DNA of 64,000 bases from CAWABB01 sp963701735 (GCA_963701735.1 CAVPBI010000026.1:496001-560000); one strand, 5' to 3'; shown: positions 45,644 to 54,695, counted from the first letter of the stretch. Translations and numbers: made by a program. Notes: generated from the letters alone by a model not told the origin.

Positions 45644-46178
45644 CTACTTGACAGAATACCCCTTGCCTTCAAGGCACGCAGAGTAGGCCTTCTTGAAGCT
45701 GTCGATCCTCGCTTTGTCAGTGGCTGCTGCTGACTGTTTGGCTTGCTGTTCCTTCTGGGCATCCTTCTTTGCCTTGTGGGCTGCTCCTGCCATGCCACCC
45801 ACCATTGCTCCCATGACGGCAGCGCCGCCCGAATGATAGTGAGGATGGACAATTCCGCCGACCACCGCGCCCCCGATCGCACCCATCGTGGCACCTGCCA
45901 CAACAGAGCCATCCGGACTCTTGTCAACGGCCTGTGGCGTGGTCGGGGTCATATTCAGAGGATCGACTCCGCTCTGTTGGATAGCCCACGAATAACAGGC
46001 TTGCTCGTCGGCCGCCTGTTGCTCCGGTTTTTGGTCTTTCCCGGGAAAGACATACATGCCGAGCGATTTATTCAGCGAGGCAGTAATCGATGCGGCCTGC
46101 GGGGCCTGCGTCTCCTGAGCACCAGCGCATACGGACGCGAGGCAGGTAAGAATGACAATTACGGTGAGAGATTTCGTA
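45644..46178 (-). CDS. Glycine-zipper envelope protein (ACG at the expected start codon)
   Basis: The protein has 178 residues. The signal peptide TKSLTVIVILTCLASVCAGA is in frame, but the codon before KSLT is ACG (46178-46176), eight bases after a GAGG site, where an ATG would be expected. Upstream, the first usable start in frame is a GTG about 20 codons earlier, which would spoil the signal. The mature part has Gln/Ala-rich helices around a glycine zipper (VVAGATMGAIGGAVVGG, AAVMGAMVGGMAGAAHKAKK) that probably inserts into or packs against a membrane. A Lys/Gln-rich tail follows. The family is the broad YMGG/Gly-zipper group. Function is unknown. Confidence 0.6.
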
Positions 46179-46251
46179 TGTGAGCCTCGTCTAGATTGTA
46201 GAGTGAGATCCACACGACTCCGTAGCCCTGCATGAAAATGGAGTGTTCGCC

Positions 46252-47253
46252 TTACTCCTCGCCTTTCAGCCTTCGCGCCCCTTCGACGAGCGGGTGCCAC
46301 CCTGCCACGAGCGACACCATGAACCCGTCCATTTGCAGGGCCCCGGCGTCGCTGTCCTTGATGGTCGACTTGTAGCCGAAGGTAAGACTCAAATTGTCGT
46401 TGATCTGGTATCCGAGCGTGAATCCCAACGCCACATTGTCGAGCTCTTCGCCTTCCTGCCCATCGACGCTCGCCTTGCCGCCTTTGTACCATGCACCATC
46501 AAGAGCCCCCCAGAGGTGCTCGGTGAAGTCTCGGGTAAGGTGCGCATCCACCTGGAACATCGGCTCCGTCGAGAGCGTCTGCCCGGCAAATTCGTCGTTG
46601 TCTCCAAAGAGCCACACACCGGGGAGAAACTCCAGAGTCGTGCGCCGGCCGGGCACCCACGGGCCGATCTGCCACACGATGGGTGCGCCAAACCGCCCGT
46701 ACCATCGGTTCTGCCCCAGATTCAGTGTCCGACTGGTGTCATACTCGCCGATCGGCACCGCAAGATCAGCGATCAGATCGAGCGAGAACCCCGGCTCGTA
46801 CCGAAGAGCATCGACCAGGTTCATCTGCGCCGGCGGACCGATGATATTGACACAGACCTCAATTGTCGGATCGCCGAACCCCCGGGCCGTCTCTGTGATC
46901 CTCTGGCCGGCCACATCGACCTCGCCCGAAATACGTCCCACGGGGACAAGTACCGCAACGGTGGCGCCGCGATCGAACAGTGAAAGGGTGCGCACATAGC
47001 CCGCCAGGGCCATCGTGGCGTCAAAGTTCGCACCTGGCGACACGATATGAGCGGGATCGAACGGATTTGTGTTGCCATTGGCCACCGTGACCATGAGCGG
47101 CACAGCATTCCCACCAGCCAGGGTCTTCCAGTAGAGGCGCGCCGGAACTTGTGAAAGCGTCGTCAGCGGGCAGAGCATGCCCAGGGCGACGACCGACGCA
47201 AGAACGAGCCCCACCCGCGCGACCCCTCTCCTTGAACTGATCGTTTCAAACAT
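46252..47253 (-). CDS. MetA-pathway-type outer-membrane transporter (Phenol_MetA_deg-like)
   Basis: The protein has 333 residues. The start has an AAAGGAG site. A signal peptide runs over the first ~35 residues (GLVLASVVALGMLCPLTTLS). The barrel shows NPFDPAHIVSPGANFDATMA, LVPVGRISGEVD, the long pair LDLIADLAVPIGEYDTSRTL and GQNRWYGRFGAPIVWQIGP, and SLTFGYKSTIKD near the end. This fits PF13557, a group of barrels often found beside degradation genes. Here the neighbour upstream is a sulfatase 43 bases away, so the two may act together on an imported sulfated compound. The substrate is not evident. Confidence 0.75.
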   Translation of the reverse strand: MFETISSRRGVARVGLVLASVVALGMLCPLTTLSQVPARLYWKTLAGGNAVPLMVTVANGNTNPFDPAHIVSPGANFDATMALAGYVRTLSLFDRGATVAVLVPVGRISGEVDVAGQRITETARGFGDPTIEVCVNIIGPPAQMNLVDALRYEPGFSLDLIADLAVPIGEYDTSRTLNLGQNRWYGRFGAPIVWQIGPWVPGRRTTLEFLPGVWLFGDNDEFAGQTLSTEPMFQVDAHLTRDFTEHLWGALDGAWYKGGKASVDGQEGEELDNVALGFTLGYQINDNLSLTFGYKSTIKDSDAGALQMDGFMVSLVAGWHPLVEGARRLKGEE

Positions 47254-47296
47254 ACCATCGTCTCCTTTGCGAAGATGCGGGAAGCATCGGCATTCA

Positions 47297-49078
47297 CTAC
47301 TTCGGATCGGCCATCATGTCCTTGGGCGGAATAAACTGCGTCTTGCCGGTGAGCGGCGGATAACCGCGATCGTCCGGGACGCGCGGAGGAAGCTGATCCT
47401 CCATGACTTCAAACGGCGATCGGCTGGGCAGGACGACATGGTTCGTCCGGACGTACTCATCCCAGAGCGCGACCATTTCCCTCAACTTGTCGGGGTGCTC
47501 CGCGGCGAGATCCTTCCGCTCGCCGGGGTCCGTTGCGAGGTTGAAGAGTTCCCAGTCGCCTTTGCCGAAGGACTTGTACTCCCACCGAAGCTTCCAGTCC
47601 CCCCGCCGGACCGCCCGGTTACCGAAGACTTCCCATGCGAGGACGTCATCCGCTGTCCGCGGCGATTCGGCTTTGCCCTCGAGCACCGGGACCCAGGACT
47701 TGCCCAGGAGCGATGGCAGTTCGCGCCCCTGGTACGTCTTCGGGTATTGGGCACCTCCCAACTCGAGCAGAGTCGGCATGATGTCCGCCACATGCATAAG
47801 CCCTTTGTTGATGCTCCCCTTCTGACGCTTGACGGCCGGGCCGCTGACGACGAGCGCGTTCCGAATGCCGCCTTCGGCGAGCCAGCCCTTGTATTGGCTG
47901 AAGGGCGTCATGGACACCTGCGCCCACATCGGGCCGTAGGCGACGTACGAGCCCGGATCGCCCCACGCGTTGGGATGGGTCTGCGACCAGTTGGCGGCAG
48001 CGAAGAGGAAGTCACGCGAGCCGGCCGTTCCGGCTATCATTTTGAAGAGGTCAGTTCCTTCGGCACCGTTGTCGCCGAACACGATGAAGATGGTGTTTTC
48101 ATATTCCCCGATTTCCTTGAGATGGTCTATGAGGCGGCCGACGTGGAAGTCGAGGTTTTCCATCATGCCGGCATACAGTTCCATCTTCTTACCGAGGAAT
48201 GCCCTGGTTGCCGGAGCAAGCAGAACGGGATCGGGCAGAAACCACATTCGTTCCGCGAGCTCCGTGCCCGCGGGCGTGATGCCGAGTTCGATCTGCCGCT
48301 TCAGGCGCGCCTGCCGCACGGCATCCCACCCCTTGTCGTACTCCCCGACATAGCGGTTGCGCCAGTCCCGGGGCAGGTGGTACGGATCGTGGGGTGCCTG
48401 GTGCGCGACATAGGCGAAGAATGGTTTGCCGTCGCCGTGGTTGGCGTCGATGAAACCGATCAGCTTGTCGGTGTACGTTTTCGTCGCGTAGTAGTCGTCG
48501 GGAAGTCGCGTCAGATAGCGACCGTCCTCGGTGAAGACCGTCCGAGGCGCAGCCGCCGTGAAATTCGTCATGTCCCAGTAGCTGGCCGCCCCGTCGAGCA
48601 GCGAGAAGTCGCGCTCGAACCCGCGCGCGGCCGGGATCTGATCAGGCGCCTTGCCCATGTGCCACTTGCCGACCATGTAGGTGTGGTAGCCGACGTCCTT
48701 GAGCAGCTGCGGCAGCGTGGTCACCCGGTTGTTGAGATGTCCTTCGTAGCCGTCCAGGCCAACCTGGTTCGGTGCGGTCCACTCGTCCATATTCCCCAGA
48801 CCGTTCAGGTGCGTATCCACGCCGCTCAGCAGGATCGATCGCGTCGGCGAACAGCTGGCGTGCGTGTAGAAGTCCGTGAAGCGCACGCCTTCCTTTGCCA
48901 GGGCATCGAGGTTCGGCGTCTTGATCTCGCTGCCGTAAGAACCCATGTCGGCGAACCCCATGTCGTCACCCAGAATGACGACAATGTTAGGCCGGCGGGG
49001 AGTGTCTGCCGCAGCGGGGGCGACGAGACCTGCAGCGATTCCGAAGAAACCCAGTGCGGTCAGCAGCCGGCTCAGCAT
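47297..49078 (-). CDS. Type I sulfatase (arylsulfatase family)
   Basis: The product is about 593 residues from ATG 49078, which gives a good signal peptide (MLSRLLTALGFFGIAAGLVA, cleaved after APAAA). An in-frame ATG at 49225 would add 49 unrelated residues. The alkaline-phosphatase-like core starts RRPNIVVILGDDMGFADMGS, with metal-binding Asp pair. The formylglycine site is ASCSPTRSILLSG (CxPxR), so a maturase is needed; none is in the window. KWHMG, VFGDNGAEG and the C-terminal WKLRWEY also match. It hydrolyses a sulfate ester in the periplasm. The substrate is unknown. Confidence 0.9.
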   Translation of the reverse strand: MLSRLLTALGFFGIAAGLVAPAAADTPRRPNIVVILGDDMGFADMGSYGSEIKTPNLDALAKEGVRFTDFYTHASCSPTRSILLSGVDTHLNGLGNMDEWTAPNQVGLDGYEGHLNNRVTTLPQLLKDVGYHTYMVGKWHMGKAPDQIPAARGFERDFSLLDGAASYWDMTNFTAAAPRTVFTEDGRYLTRLPDDYYATKTYTDKLIGFIDANHGDGKPFFAYVAHQAPHDPYHLPRDWRNRYVGEYDKGWDAVRQARLKRQIELGITPAGTELAERMWFLPDPVLLAPATRAFLGKKMELYAGMMENLDFHVGRLIDHLKEIGEYENTIFIVFGDNGAEGTDLFKMIAGTAGSRDFLFAAANWSQTHPNAWGDPGSYVAYGPMWAQVSMTPFSQYKGWLAEGGIRNALVVSGPAVKRQKGSINKGLMHVADIMPTLLELGGAQYPKTYQGRELPSLLGKSWVPVLEGKAESPRTADDVLAWEVFGNRAVRRGDWKLRWEYKSFGKGDWELFNLATDPGERKDLAAEHPDKLREMVALWDEYVRTNHVVLPSRSPFEVMEDQLPPRVPDDRGYPPLTGKTQFIPPKDMMADPK

Positions 49079-49275
49079 ACGAGAGCTGGTGAGCCCTTTG
49101 CCCCTCCGGGGCTGACGGGCGATCCTTGTTGCGACCTCCGGGAGGCCGCCTGATGATTCCTTGACCTGCATGGCGGGTATTGTCTCCTTGTCCTGATCTT
49201 TAGCTGCCACAACCTGAGCCATCACTACTTCTTGATAGAGCAGGCATATACCTGCATCAGCCGCGTTGCCAGCTT

Positions 49276-49599
49276 CTACTCAACCGGCGGCGACGCAGAT
49301 TCGTGCGCGTAGACGATCTTCCAGCTGTTGTCCATCTTTCTGAAAACAAAGGTGATGGTGTATGCGTCGATCCTCGCCTGTTCGCCGGTCTTGAACGCAA
49401 AATCAGACTTCCCGGACCAGGCGTAAATGACCGTGTTGCCCGGCAGAAATCTGAACTCATCCTTTACGGTCGTGTATTTCAGTGAAGCCAGCAATTTAAA
49501 CATCTCAACGGTACCATTCTTTGCCGTCTGGTAGTTCCCCGTAGGGGGGACTAGTTCCATCCGACCTCTGAACTGCTGATACATCACATTTGAAAGCAC
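49276..49599 (-). pseudogene. Truncated NTF2/SnoaL-like domain protein
   Basis: The open frame has 107 codons. Only the part from about TGNYQTAKNGTVEMFKLL onward reads like an NTF2/SnoaL-type fold (YTTVKDEFRFLPGNTVIYAW, then YTITFVFRKMDNSWKIVYAH, which is the typical last two strands). The usual first helix and active-site half are missing. The N-terminal codons (YQQFRGRMELVPP) are translated from the REP-like repeat at 49541-49573. The gene therefore seems to have been cut by the element next to it. Confidence 0.55.
49541..49573 (+). repeat. REP-like repeat, copy 1
   Basis: GTAGGGGGGACTAGTTCCAT and the following CCGACCTCTGAAC match copy 2 with a few changes. It replaces the 5' end of the NTF2-like gene. 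Confidence 0.65.
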
Positions 49600-49945
49600 T
49601 TCCCCTGACTCCTAGATATGGTCTAGGTCCCTTCTTCAATCACGGGGGTGGCCGCCACAGCCACAGATCTTGGGTACGGTCCAGCCCCCAGCGGCCCTCA
49701 ATACTTGGGGTACAGTCAGGGGTCAAGACAGCATGTGGCCGGAATATGCGCTAGAAAAGGCCGAAGTGCAATTCAACGTTTCTGGCAACCCGGGCCCATG
49801 ACTGAGTCGCTGCATCTGCTGCCCGGGCTGGAACTTATAGGAATTTGTCGGATTTGAGGGGTTTTGTTCGCTGCGAGGTGCGAAGATCTCCAAAAGAGGC
49901 ACTTCCCGTCTGACGGTGAAAGTTGCAGGTTGATCGAAGTTCGGC

Positions 49946-49980
49946 GTAAGGGGGATTAATTCCGTCTGACCTCTAGAACG
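49946..49980 (+). repeat. REP-like repeat, copy 2
   Basis: GTAAGGGGGATTAATTCCGT followed by CTGACCTCTAGAACG matches copy 1 over about 33 bases (GTA, G-run, A, TTCC, TCTGACCTCT). Confidence 0.65.
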
Positions 49981-50151
49981 CCGGGATTTCTCTCTGGCAA
50001 GCAGTTCCTCTCACTCCCAGAGCAGACATGGTCCTCTTCCTGGCGTCCCTCCTCCGCTGCTTTCTCAACGTATTCAGTTCAAGAAAGAGCATCCTCTCTG
50101 AGAACGCCGTGCTCGGCGGATTACACCACCACTATTTTCGACAGGCGGCGT

Positions 50152-50180
50152 GACATACGGAATAAGTCCCCCCTACGGGC
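50152..50180 (-). repeat. REP-like repeat, copy 3 (inverted)
   Basis: Read on the minus strand, GTAGGGGGGACTTATTCCGT matches the first 20 bases of copy 1 with two or three changes. Together with copies 1 and 2 it forms an inverted pair around the non-coding stretch. Confidence 0.6.
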
Positions 50181-50190
50181 CTGTTGAGTC

Positions 50191-50583
50191 TCACTCTTCG
50201 AGCAATCGCCCCGTCCATCGGTCTTTGTTCATCCAGAACTGGCATTGAGGGCAGGTGGCCCCTTCTGGATAGTCTATCCCTTCTTCATGAGGACAACCGA
50301 TGATCTTCCCGGCTATCGCCACGCGCTTGACACTGTGCGCCTTAATATAGAGTAAGATTTCGCTGTTGATTGAGCGGTCGATGCGGACGTCCTGACTCCG
50401 AACGAGCCAACGCTTCAGTTCAACGACCTCGTCCTTGCTGTCGACAATGCCAACCGCGACCTTTGTGGCCGTCTCGTTGTCTGGGCCGTAGTATGCAATG
50501 GTTGCAATCGGAAAGCCGCCAGGCTTGCCGGGTAGCTTCTCCTGAAAGAACCGTTCGACAGATCTCTCTGGATTCATTTCCAA
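50191..50583 (-). CDS. Hypothetical protein with possible zinc-binding C-terminus
   Basis: The product is 130 residues (or 128 from the second ATG). The N-terminal half (SVERFFQEKLPGKPGGFPIA, then YYGPDNETATKVAVGIVD) looks like a compact alpha/beta domain with good coding character. The C-terminal part has IIGCPHEEGIDYPEGATCPQ and CQFW, giving a Cys-His/Cys-x2-Cys set that may bind zinc. The family was not recognised by name. It lies 24 bases downstream of the AbiE toxin gene, on the same strand, and may be carried with it. Confidence 0.6.
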   Translation of the reverse strand: MEMNPERSVERFFQEKLPGKPGGFPIATIAYYGPDNETATKVAVGIVDSKDEVVELKRWLVRSQDVRIDRSINSEILLYIKAHSVKRVAIAGKIIGCPHEEGIDYPEGATCPQCQFWMNKDRWTGRLLEE

Positions 50584-50607
50584 TGCCCTCTCCGAGTCAC
50601 CCGTTTC

Positions 50608-51396
50608 TCATAGGAGTGCCAGTAGCTTCTCATCAACGACTTGAAATGCCGTATGGGGATTGTATGCAATTGTGGGGCGAAGAATGGTATCTGTGTCTGA
50701 GAGAAATGATGGCCTCTGCATCTTCCTCATGAGGTTCTGCCTGAATTCCGCCCTTGATACCGAGCTGCCTTCGGATTCCAGGTATTTGCGAAACGTTTTC
50801 ATTATCGCAATCGCGTTCCCTTTCCCGAGAGTCAATCCGAGCCACAGGTCGAACAGATCTCTTCCCTTCCTCCGTTGATAGAGCGCCCGCAGCTTGCTCC
50901 CAAGCAGTTCCTCCAGCTCGTACGTTCTCAGCGTGCAGCTTCCGGAGAACCACCTCGATCCCACCGAAAACGGCTCTTGCCTGTATCCCAAGACGCTGAA
51001 GTGCTCCCGCGTGTTGATTTCCACCTTCATTCTCAACGGTGTTACCGGCGGGATTTCCGAATCAGAACGATAGATGAGAGTGGCGCTATCTTCTGCTTGT
51101 TGACGCTTCGGCGTTCCGAGGAGGCCATCCAGAGCAAGGTGCACAGCATCCATCAACGGACCGATCGGCCCTGCATGGATTTGAACGAGGTCGATATCCT
51201 CCGAGTACCTTGACGGAGGCTTCAAGAATAGCTTATGCAAAGCCGTTCCGCCCCGGAACGCCAGGTTGTCAGCAATAACTTGGTTCGAGAAGAGGGAAAT
51301 GAGAACCCGGCAGATCAACAGGTCCTGTTCGACCTGTGCATCTGAGATCCACGGAACGTTTGATCGCCACTCAACAATGTCCGCACGGGGGATCAA
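50608..51396 (-). CDS. AbiEii-type nucleotidyltransferase toxin
   Basis: The protein has 262 residues. The nucleotidyltransferase core is LAFRGGTALHKLFL followed by RYSEDIDLVQI, which supplies the GG and the two catalytic Asp residues (about 60-72). The C-terminal lobe has ELLGSKLRALYQRRKGRDLF, the conserved GSKLxALxxRxxxRDxxDL pattern of the AbiEii/AbiGii family. Known members transfer nucleotides to tRNA or other targets and cause growth arrest or phage abortive infection. The start overlaps the antitoxin stop by four bases (ATGA). Confidence 0.9.
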   Translation of the reverse strand: MIPRADIVEWRSNVPWISDAQVEQDLLICRVLISLFSNQVIADNLAFRGGTALHKLFLKPPSRYSEDIDLVQIHAGPIGPLMDAVHLALDGLLGTPKRQQAEDSATLIYRSDSEIPPVTPLRMKVEINTREHFSVLGYRQEPFSVGSRWFSGSCTLRTYELEELLGSKLRALYQRRKGRDLFDLWLGLTLGKGNAIAIMKTFRKYLESEGSSVSRAEFRQNLMRKMQRPSFLSDTDTILRPTIAYNPHTAFQVVDEKLLALL

Positions 51397-52187
51397 ATAT
51401 CGCTCTCGACTAGTGTGTTAGCGACAACATTCCATCGCGCGTCCCGTCGGAAGCCTTTTCGCGGGCTAGCCGGATCCAGCAATGTCCGACTGGGGTGCTT
51501 CTTCGAGATCCAATCTGAGAGCCTCGCGACCAGGTCGCTCTGCTGGAGCCTTTCCAGCAGCCATCCTAGGCGTTGAATATAGGCGATGCATCGTTCCCGG
51601 TCTGAAGCATCGACCAGCATGTCAGGTGTGATCTTTTCACTCAATTCCTGAAGTACCGTGGCCACGCGATCCAGTCCCCCCACGCGATCAGCATACGCCA
51701 CAAGATCAATAGCTGTCACGGCGGGATCTGAAATGCGCATGTAGCCCGTGGGAGTCTTTGACTTGGTTGTTGCAGAAGCCTTCATGTTGGCTTTTTTGAA
51801 GAATCGAATGCGAAGCCCTTCGATGCGGATATCCCTCTCCGCCTCCGGCACCACCACCTGGAATTCCTGTGGTTGTTGATGGGAAGCCCCATGAATAGTC
51901 GCCGCAGAAAGCAACCCGACATAGTATGGCTGATTGAGGTACTTCATCAGGTCGGCTATGAACCACTCTGCGGGAAGAACGCGGGTACGTGAGTATTCCA
52001 GGGGAACGATGACGTAGAACCCGCGTCGCGCCTTTCTGATTCGTTTCTTCTCCTCAAGTCTCCAGAGCGCCTTTCTGAGTGCCCCACTGCTGGCCTTCAT
52101 GGCATGTTTGGCCTCAAGGGAAGAGAAGCTGTATCGCCCCTGGCTTTGAAGTTGATCCACGTATTCTGGTAGGTCCTTGAAGGGCAT
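51393..52187 (-). CDS. AbiEi-type antitoxin/transcription regulator
   Basis: The protein has 264 residues from ATG 52187 (GGAAGG upstream). The N-terminal winged-helix segment (FKDLPEYVDQLQSQGRYSFS, then ALRKALWRLEEKKRIRKARRG) is of the AbiEi_4 type. The C-terminal domain has YYVGLLSAATIHGASHQQPQ and VTAIDLVAYADRVGGLDRVA. In known pairs the antitoxin represses its own promoter and counteracts the toxin. A TATAAT box lies 28 bases upstream of the start. The gene is coupled to the toxin gene. Confidence 0.88.
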   Translation of the reverse strand: MPFKDLPEYVDQLQSQGRYSFSSLEAKHAMKASSGALRKALWRLEEKKRIRKARRGFYVIVPLEYSRTRVLPAEWFIADLMKYLNQPYYVGLLSAATIHGASHQQPQEFQVVVPEAERDIRIEGLRIRFFKKANMKASATTKSKTPTGYMRISDPAVTAIDLVAYADRVGGLDRVATVLQELSEKITPDMLVDASDRERCIAYIQRLGWLLERLQQSDLVARLSDWISKKHPSRTLLDPASPRKGFRRDARWNVVANTLVESDI

Positions 52188-52587
52188 CCTTCCGCTCAAG
52201 AGTGTCGCCTTAGTATTATAATGGGACAGTCTGCGTCCACTTTCGCCACTGATAGATACGGCACTCACGCGATATAAGCAAGTCGCGGCAGTCCCATTCA
52301 ATAGTCCAGCCAGGCGAAGAAACCATCATGGGCTCTCCATTATTAGGGCGTGGCGACGTGAAGCGGGATGGGATTTGAGGAAGAACCCCTGCTGGGATAG
52401 GAGAGAACCGAACATTCGAAATTCTGCCCTTGTGGTTCATACAGAACAAAAGTGTCGCTTTAGCCTGGAGTTCGCCATTCTGAACGCGGATGGAGTTTTG
52501 AAGAGGCACAAGGCGAAGAAGAGGACCATGTCTGCTCCGGGAGTGAGGGGAGATGCTTTCCAGAGCGAAATATCACCAGTTCAAGGA
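52188..52587. other. Intergenic region without a supported gene
   Basis: About 400 bases between the antitoxin start and the MFS stop hold only the antitoxin promoter and short frames on both strands without ribosome sites. A minus-strand frame at 52216-52509 has no recognisable product. Confidence 0.45.
52215..52243 (-). promoter_or_regulatory. Possible promoter of the AbiE operon
   Basis: A perfect TATAAT (52220-52215 on the minus strand) lies 28 bases before the antitoxin start. The -35 region (GTGGAC, 16 bases further up) is poor, which suits a weak or regulated promoter. Confidence 0.4.
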
Positions 52588-53838
52588 TCAGATGGACTTA
52601 GTCCGTCTACGGGTTGAAGCATCCGGCCTGACCAGACCGCGTATGAGAGGAAGTGCGGCAAGAGAGACAATGCCCATTAGCGAAAAAGCCGCGGGATATC
52701 CGATCACGGGAATTGCCTTGCCAACGGAGAAGGCCGACCAGGATTCGCAGCCGTTCGTCGCCCCCATGAAGGCGCTGAACTGGGTTGCACCCAGCGCCGG
52801 GTCGGTAATCTCCATGAACAGCGCGTAGGAGGATGAAGTGAAGAGTCCTATACAAAAGTACAAAAGGGTCATTCCTGGAGCCACCCATTGAGCAGCCTGA
52901 CCGGCAGCCAACAGGTCGAGGGCCGCGAAGCCGACGGTACAGACAAACACCAGAATGAGAAAGACTGACACAGCAGAACGCTTTCCATATCGATCGGCGA
53001 CGAATCCTCCGACAAGCGCACCCGCAGCCATTGCAGTGACCGAATTCAGCGCGAACAGTCTGCCGATGTAATCCGAGGACAACCCCCGGTCAATCATGAA
53101 CGGGCCGGCGACTGCGCCCACCGCTTCAAAGCCGGCGCCGGCAATCGCCGCAAAGAACAGCCCGAACCAGGTTGTCCGACTTTTGAATGCCACTTCAAGC
53201 CGGAGGAGCATGCCGCGCAGCCGGTCTCTCACCCTCTCCCCGTCAGAAGCGCGCTGAGCTGTTTCCTGCGACAGGAGGACGAGAGCTGATGATGACCAGA
53301 TGATCGCCACCAAAGAGATAATGACTGCGGTAGTCCCGATTCGCTGCTCCAGAAGCAACGCACCACCCCCGAGAGCCGATCTCCCCACCAGCATCCCCGC
53401 TTGCATCCAGCCATTGACGGATCCCCGTTCCCGGTTGGGAACGGAGGCAATCGCAAGGGCATCGATCGACGCATCCTGAGTCGCCGCCGCGAAAGCATGG
53501 AGAAGCAGAAGAGGCACGAACAACTCAAGATTCACCGCAAGATCCCAGAAAAGCAGAGGGATAAGGGAACTTCCCATCAGGAATTGCATCAGAAGTATCC
53601 AGGACCGCAGAGTCCAGCGGCGTGTCCTGATGCCGTCGATGAGGGGAGCCCAGAGGAACTTGAATATCCACGGTAATACAAGAAACGACGTGAGCGTTGT
53701 GATGGCTCCAACGTCGACACCGGCCATGCGCAATCTGGTCGGGAGCGCCCACCAGATGAACCCGATTGGCGCACCCTCACTGAGATAAAGAGCCGTGAAG
53801 AGTATTCGCCGGCCTCGCCGGGAGGCGAGCAGGTTCAT
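52588..53838 (-). CDS. Major facilitator superfamily transporter, AmpG/PAT-like
   Basis: The protein has 416 residues and about 12 membrane helices. The N-terminal half has YLSEGAPIGFIWWALPTRLR, VLPWIFKFLWAPLIDGIRTR (the loop-2 motif of the AmpG/acetyl-CoA-transporter group) and HAFAAATQDASIDALAIASV, which is also AmpG-like. The second half has GALVGGFVADRYGKRSAVSV. AmpG members import muropeptides, and others move different small molecules. The substrate here is uncertain. It starts 11 bases after the amidohydrolase gene, so the two are probably co-transcribed. Confidence 0.8.
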   Translation of the reverse strand: MNLLASRRGRRILFTALYLSEGAPIGFIWWALPTRLRMAGVDVGAITTLTSFLVLPWIFKFLWAPLIDGIRTRRWTLRSWILLMQFLMGSSLIPLLFWDLAVNLELFVPLLLLHAFAAATQDASIDALAIASVPNRERGSVNGWMQAGMLVGRSALGGGALLLEQRIGTTAVIISLVAIIWSSSALVLLSQETAQRASDGERVRDRLRGMLLRLEVAFKSRTTWFGLFFAAIAGAGFEAVGAVAGPFMIDRGLSSDYIGRLFALNSVTAMAAGALVGGFVADRYGKRSAVSVFLILVFVCTVGFAALDLLAAGQAAQWVAPGMTLLYFCIGLFTSSSYALFMEITDPALGATQFSAFMGATNGCESWSAFSVGKAIPVIGYPAAFSLMGIVSLAALPLIRGLVRPDASTRRRTKSI

Positions 53839-53849
53839 TGCATGCTCGG

Positions 53850-54695
53850 CTACTTGAACATCGTCAGTGTGGGCGGCGTTGCGAACAGCGAATCAGAGGG
53901 GGAGAGCCTGAACAATCTGGCCGCGTTCTCCCACATGATCTTCCGACGTTCACGCTCGGGGATACTCAGTTCTTCGATGAACTCCAGATACGATTCCATC
54001 GACGCCAGGGGCCAGTCCGTGCCGAAAAGGACTTTATCGGGCTCGACACCGTATTCCAGCATTTCCTGGAGTTGTTTCCGCATGAACGATTCAAACCGAT
54101 CCGAGAAATTCCCAAGAACCAGGCCGGAGATGTCCGTGTATACATTCCTGTTCTTGTACACGACCTCCATGCAATCCCTTATCCAGGGATTTCCCAGATG
54201 GCAGATAATGAAATCCACGCCCGGATGGTCGACGGCAACCTCGTCGACATTGAGCGGGTGGGCATACTTGAGTTTTCCCTTCGGCGTGAACGTGTCGCCC
54301 GAATGAACCATCACGGGAACCTTGAATTCCTGTGCAAGGGCGTATACTGGCTCCAATGCCTGGTCGCTTGGGAAGAAGGGTTCATACCCGGGGTAGAGTT
54401 TCAGGCCACGAATCAGCCCCTGGGCCAGATCTTCCCGCAATTCTTCGAGGACGGCAGGAGAAAGGCTCTCGAAGGCCAGCCCGGCGACAACCCTGATGTG
54501 CTTACGACCCCGTGTCGCTTCAATCGTCGCCCGTGTCGAAGGCCTCCCGGGGTTTACTTTGTAGGACGTCAGAACGAGCGCGATATCGATCCGATTCCGG
54601 CGCATCTCCAGTTGAAGCTTCTCCACGCATGACTGCAGAGAATCAGCAGTTTCATCGTGATAGTTGTTGATATGCGTGTGGCAGTCAATGATCAT
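53850..54695 (-). CDS. Amidohydrolase-family (amidohydrolase_2-type) metal-dependent hydrolase
   Basis: The protein has 281 residues and TIM-barrel build. It begins MIIDCHTHINNYHDE, with the HxH metal pair. PVMVHSGDTF supplies the next His, FIICHLGNPW a further His, and LFGTDWPLASMESYLEFIEE the catalytic Asp near the C-terminus (about residue 220). The set is complete for amidohydrolase_2 enzymes, which act as decarboxylases or hydrolases. The substrate is not evident. It probably forms an operon with the MFS transporter, which may import its substrate. Confidence 0.83.
   Translation of the reverse strand: MIIDCHTHINNYHDETADSLQSCVEKLQLEMRRNRIDIALVLTSYKVNPGRPSTRATIEATRGRKHIRVVAGLAFESLSPAVLEELREDLAQGLIRGLKLYPGYEPFFPSDQALEPVYALAQEFKVPVMVHSGDTFTPKGKLKYAHPLNVDEVAVDHPGVDFIICHLGNPWIRDCMEVVYKNRNVYTDISGLVLGNFSDRFESFMRKQLQEMLEYGVEPDKVLFGTDWPLASMESYLEFIEELSIPERERRKIMWENAARLFRLSPSDSLFATPPTLTMFK

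Larger units (their letters stand above)
49600..50190. other. Non-coding region with dispersed inverted repeats
   Basis: No gene is supported over about 590 bases. Stop codons interrupt every frame, and the only long frames lack ribosome sites and protein character. The region is bounded by copy 1 and copy 3 of the REP-like repeat in opposite orientation and contains copy 2. It could be a decayed mobile element, but no transposase remnant was recognised. Confidence 0.5.
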
